A stretch of 64,000 bases of DNA from Candidatus Heimdallarchaeota archaeon (lineage in GTDB: Archaea > Asgardarchaeota > Heimdallarchaeia > Heimdallarchaeales > Kariarchaeaceae), in assembly GCA_026702845.1 (NCBI GenBank), contig JADCLS010000008.1, positions 217,205 through 281,204 of the forward strand, read 5' to 3'. The number at the start of each line of letters is the position of its first letter. Position 1 is the first letter of the stretch. The translations under genes were made by a program, and so were the position numbers. Below, in pieces: positions 61,776-64,000 of the stretch. The notes beneath the pieces were generated by a model that saw only the letters and a list, made by a program, of their open reading frames with translations, searched no databases and was not told the origin of the DNA.

Positions 61776-63686
61776 ATGACGGTAGTACAACCACAAGATT
61801 TTCAAAGTAGACTACAGAAATATTTTCAAGATCTGAAAGTAGATTTTCAAAACAATCCACTGAAATATACCTTCATCCTACCGGTGGTGATATTTTTTGC
61901 CATATTTCTGGTATTTCCCACCTCGTTAGTATTCATCTCTGCATTCAGAGCGGAGGATGGTTCTTTCAGTCTGGAAACATTTCAGCTTATATTCAATAAT
62001 GATAAATTCTTCAATTGGGGCGGAGATCAGAACAATCAATGGTTTTACAAGGATCAGATTGAGACAAGAAATGGTCTGGAAACCTGGTATATATTCAGTG
62101 GAAAGGATTATGGCTTAGTCTTTAATTCATTGATCATTGCATTTTTCACTACAATCCTTGCACTTATCATTGGAGTATCTATAGCCTTATTCATGGCTAA
62201 AAGAGACTTCAGAGGAAAATCGCTTGTGACTTTAATGCTTCTGATACCACTAATCATTCCACCATTTGTTGGAGGTGTGGGCTTCTTCACCATGTTAGGC
62301 CGGCGTGGGATCATTAATGATGAATTTCTATCCCAAGTGTTTGGTATAAGGATAATTGTTGAAGGTATGGTGGCGATGATCTTTGTTGAGGCATTTCACT
62401 ACTATACTTTGATTTACTTGAATGTATATAGCTCTCTGATCAATGTAGATCCATCCTTGGAAGAGCAGGCGAAAAATCTAGGTGCCAAGGGAATGAGATT
62501 ACTCAGAACCATCACCTTACCTCTCGCGTTACCAGGGATAGCTGCTGGATCAATTCTCACCTTCATATTAGCCTTAGAAGATCTGGGAACACCTATCATC
62601 TTTGCGGCAAATGGAGATTCCATCGCCAGGCAGACAATGACCTATTATATCTTCCAGAATCTAGAGCTTAATAACCCAAATTCAATCAATGTGGTTCCGC
62701 CATATACAAGTGTAATCGGCACTTTCCTACTGGTTATTGCTGTTGCAGGTTTCTTTTTGATACGCAAATACGTTGCAATGAGATCCTATGCCATGACTGG
62801 AAAGGGTAGAGCTGGTGACAGAGATATTCCCAAAGCAACCCCAGTAGAGATGATATTGTTTGTTATTTTGTATGGTATAGTATTCCTGTTGTCGATTATT
62901 ACTCATGTTGGAGTAATCATTCGAGCCTTCTCAAATGGTGCTGATTATCCACCGAATTGGAGTATGGATAATTTTGACTTTATCTTTAGTAGTGCACAGG
63001 ATGTAAGACCATTTATTACTAATACAATGTTATATTCCCTGATTTCATTGGTCGTGATTGTCATTTTCGGGATTATGGCCGCTTATGCCATAGCTAGATT
63101 TGATTTCTGGGGTAAAAATGCATTTGATGCGTTGATCACTATCCCAATTGCTCTACCTGGAGTTGTCATAGGTATCGGATATCTCGTGATGTTCACCGAT
63201 TCTTTTGTATGGGATGTATTTGGAGCTATGGGTATCAATTCTAATTTCAGATTCACCTTTGATCCATTCATATATCCAGTTATCCTGCTCATCTGTTCCT
63301 ATGCAGTAAGAAAGTTCCCATTTGCCGTCCGATCCATCTTTGCAGGTATACAGCAGACAAGTGTTGATCTGGAGGAGGCAGCACAGAATTTAGGTGCCAA
63401 CAAATCCATGGCTCTTGCCACCATCACCATGCCATTAATTTCTCTCAATATTGTTGCTGGAGCACTGGTTGCATTTGTGTACACAATATCAGAAGTATCA
63501 ACTACGTTGGTTTTAGTTACTGACCAGGATCAAGGTACAGTTACCTGGTATATGGGTAACTTTGCAGCCAATAAAATCAGCATCTTTGCTGCCCTTGGAG
63601 TATTGCTTATGCTCATGCAGATTGTTTCACTAGTAGTATCAAATGTGTTACTCAGAAACAGAAGTGAGGCATTAACAGGAATTTGA
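61776..63686 (+). CDS. ABC importer permease, two fused membrane domains
   Basis: 636 residues from ATG 61776; the longer ORF would overlap the binding-protein gene. Two permease domains are fused, with coupling loops EEQAKNLGAKGMRLLRTITLP and EEAAQNLGANKSMALATITMP, typical of FbpB-type iron or thiamine permeases. About twelve helices are present. An inserted extracellular region (about 45-100) lies between the first two helices. It follows the binding-protein gene directly; the ATPase is probably the gene at 56136. Confidence 0.94.
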   Translation: MTVVQPQDFQSRLQKYFQDLKVDFQNNPLKYTFILPVVIFFAIFLVFPTSLVFISAFRAEDGSFSLETFQLIFNNDKFFNWGGDQNNQWFYKDQIETRNGLETWYIFSGKDYGLVFNSLIIAFFTTILALIIGVSIALFMAKRDFRGKSLVTLMLLIPLIIPPFVGGVGFFTMLGRRGIINDEFLSQVFGIRIIVEGMVAMIFVEAFHYYTLIYLNVYSSLINVDPSLEEQAKNLGAKGMRLLRTITLPLALPGIAAGSILTFILALEDLGTPIIFAANGDSIARQTMTYYIFQNLELNNPNSINVVPPYTSVIGTFLLVIAVAGFFLIRKYVAMRSYAMTGKGRAGDRDIPKATPVEMILFVILYGIVFLLSIITHVGVIIRAFSNGADYPPNWSMDNFDFIFSSAQDVRPFITNTMLYSLISLVVIVIFGIMAAYAIARFDFWGKNAFDALITIPIALPGVVIGIGYLVMFTDSFVWDVFGAMGINSNFRFTFDPFIYPVILLICSYAVRKFPFAVRSIFAGIQQTSVDLEEAAQNLGANKSMALATITMPLISLNIVAGALVAFVYTISEVSTTLVLVTDQDQGTVTWYMGNFAANKISIFAALGVLLMLMQIVSLVVSNVLLRNRSEALTGI

Positions 63687-63690
63687 TATA

Positions 63691-63813
63691 TTATACAGAA
63701 TTAATGTCTTCAGTATCCAAAATCAATGGAGCTTGAGATAGCTCCTTGTTCTCACTAATGAATTTTACCGAAAGAGCTACATGACAATTCATACAAGAAA
63801 TGAAATTTGACAA
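63691..63813 (-). CDS. Questionable 40-residue ORF
   Basis: Opens at TTG 63813 with a C-x2-C (FISCMNCHVALS) and an acidic end (LILDTEDINSV). It lies 27 bases after the stop of the partial gene on the same strand. There is no ribosome site and no known family. It could be a remnant. Confidence 0.2.
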   Translation of the reverse strand: MSNFISCMNCHVALSVKFISENKELSQAPLILDTEDINSV

Positions 63814-63840
63814 AAATAAATTTTAAAATATTCAACCCAA

Positions 63841-64000
63841 TCACAAATCCTTAATTTTGTATAATTTAACTAATTTATCACCTCCTGGTTGACCATCCAG
63901 AATTTGATGGTCATAATAGCCTGTGACCTCGTTCTCGTCGGTATGGACAGGTGATTGAGTTGCATTGGGAGAGTGGCAAAGTATTGCCACCTCCTCTTGC
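63841..64000 (-). CDS. C-terminal end of an unidentified protein, cut by the window edge
   Basis: 53 codons are open from the window edge to TGA (63841-63843). They read EEVAILCHSPNATQSP, then HTDENEVTGYYDHQ and GQPGGDKLVKLYKIKDL. Real coding is supported by an uninterrupted frame with normal composition in an AT-rich region. I cannot name the family. Confidence 0.5.
   Translation of the reverse strand, partial: QEEVAILCHSPNATQSPVHTDENEVTGYYDHQILDGQPGGDKLVKLYKIKDL

Overview
This AT-rich window is archaeal, and most likely from an Asgard archaeon (Heimdallarchaeia-like is my best guess; that placement is inference). The archaeal signs seen directly are TATA boxes 25-30 bases upstream of many starts, several apparently leaderless genes, solute-binding proteins anchored by N-terminal membrane helices rather than lipoboxes, a thiolase paired with a DUF35 protein, Lrp-type and membrane-bound winged-helix regulators, and an archaeal-style transglycosylase. 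The Asgard signs are a small RING-finger-like protein, a B-box-like zinc protein and a duplicated receiver/longin-like protein. I see no rRNA, tRNA, CRISPR array or insertion sequence. Genes are dense on both strands.

Layout. 0-10 kb: membrane protein, MobA-like nucleotidyltransferase, UvrC, the receiver/longin-like protein, a B12-dependent ribonucleotide reductase whose N-terminus lacks an ordinary start codon, an ATC-hydrolase-like protein and a DUF4256 protein. 10-20 kb: small membrane proteins, an Lrp-type regulator, a B-box protein, a 3-hydroxyacyl-CoA dehydrogenase, a GH13 amylase, DUF2203, a tandem GNAT, and an M14 carboxypeptidase. 20-30 kb: RING-like protein, enoyl-CoA hydratase, a CcrM/HinfI-like adenine methyltransferase, a TPR protein, thiolase plus DUF35, and a membrane alpha/beta hydrolase. 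30-44 kb: a KamA-like radical SAM aminomutase behind a structured leader, a MoxR/VWA pair, a glycosylation cluster with a radical SAM enzyme, a 5'-deoxyadenosine/SAH deaminase-like amidohydrolase, DoxX, MFS and a 2Fe-2S thioredoxin-like protein. 44-50 kb: a five-gene ABC importer operon with a PhoU-like protein and two unequal ATPases. 50-56 kb: a membrane winged-helix protein, a metallo-beta-lactamase, a transglycosylase fused to a DUF6884-type domain, a CBS protein and a TPR protein. 56-64 kb: a second ABC importer whose ATPase is separated from its binding protein and permease by two secreted, C-terminally anchored proteins, one a nuclease/phosphatase-fold enzyme.

How the genes may work together. 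The dehydrogenase, hydratase and thiolase are successive beta-oxidation activities spread over 14 kb, and each has the same palindrome 80-130 bases upstream in the same orientation, so they look like one regulon. The two ABC importers and the secreted nuclease suggest nutrient, possibly phosphate or other anion, scavenging at the cell surface. The strongest leads are that regulon motif, the two ATPases whose defects complement each other, the transglycosylase-DUF6884 fusion, the solitary CcrM-like methylase, the RING-like gene with an in-frame amber codon after a membrane helix, and genes that appear to start at AUU.
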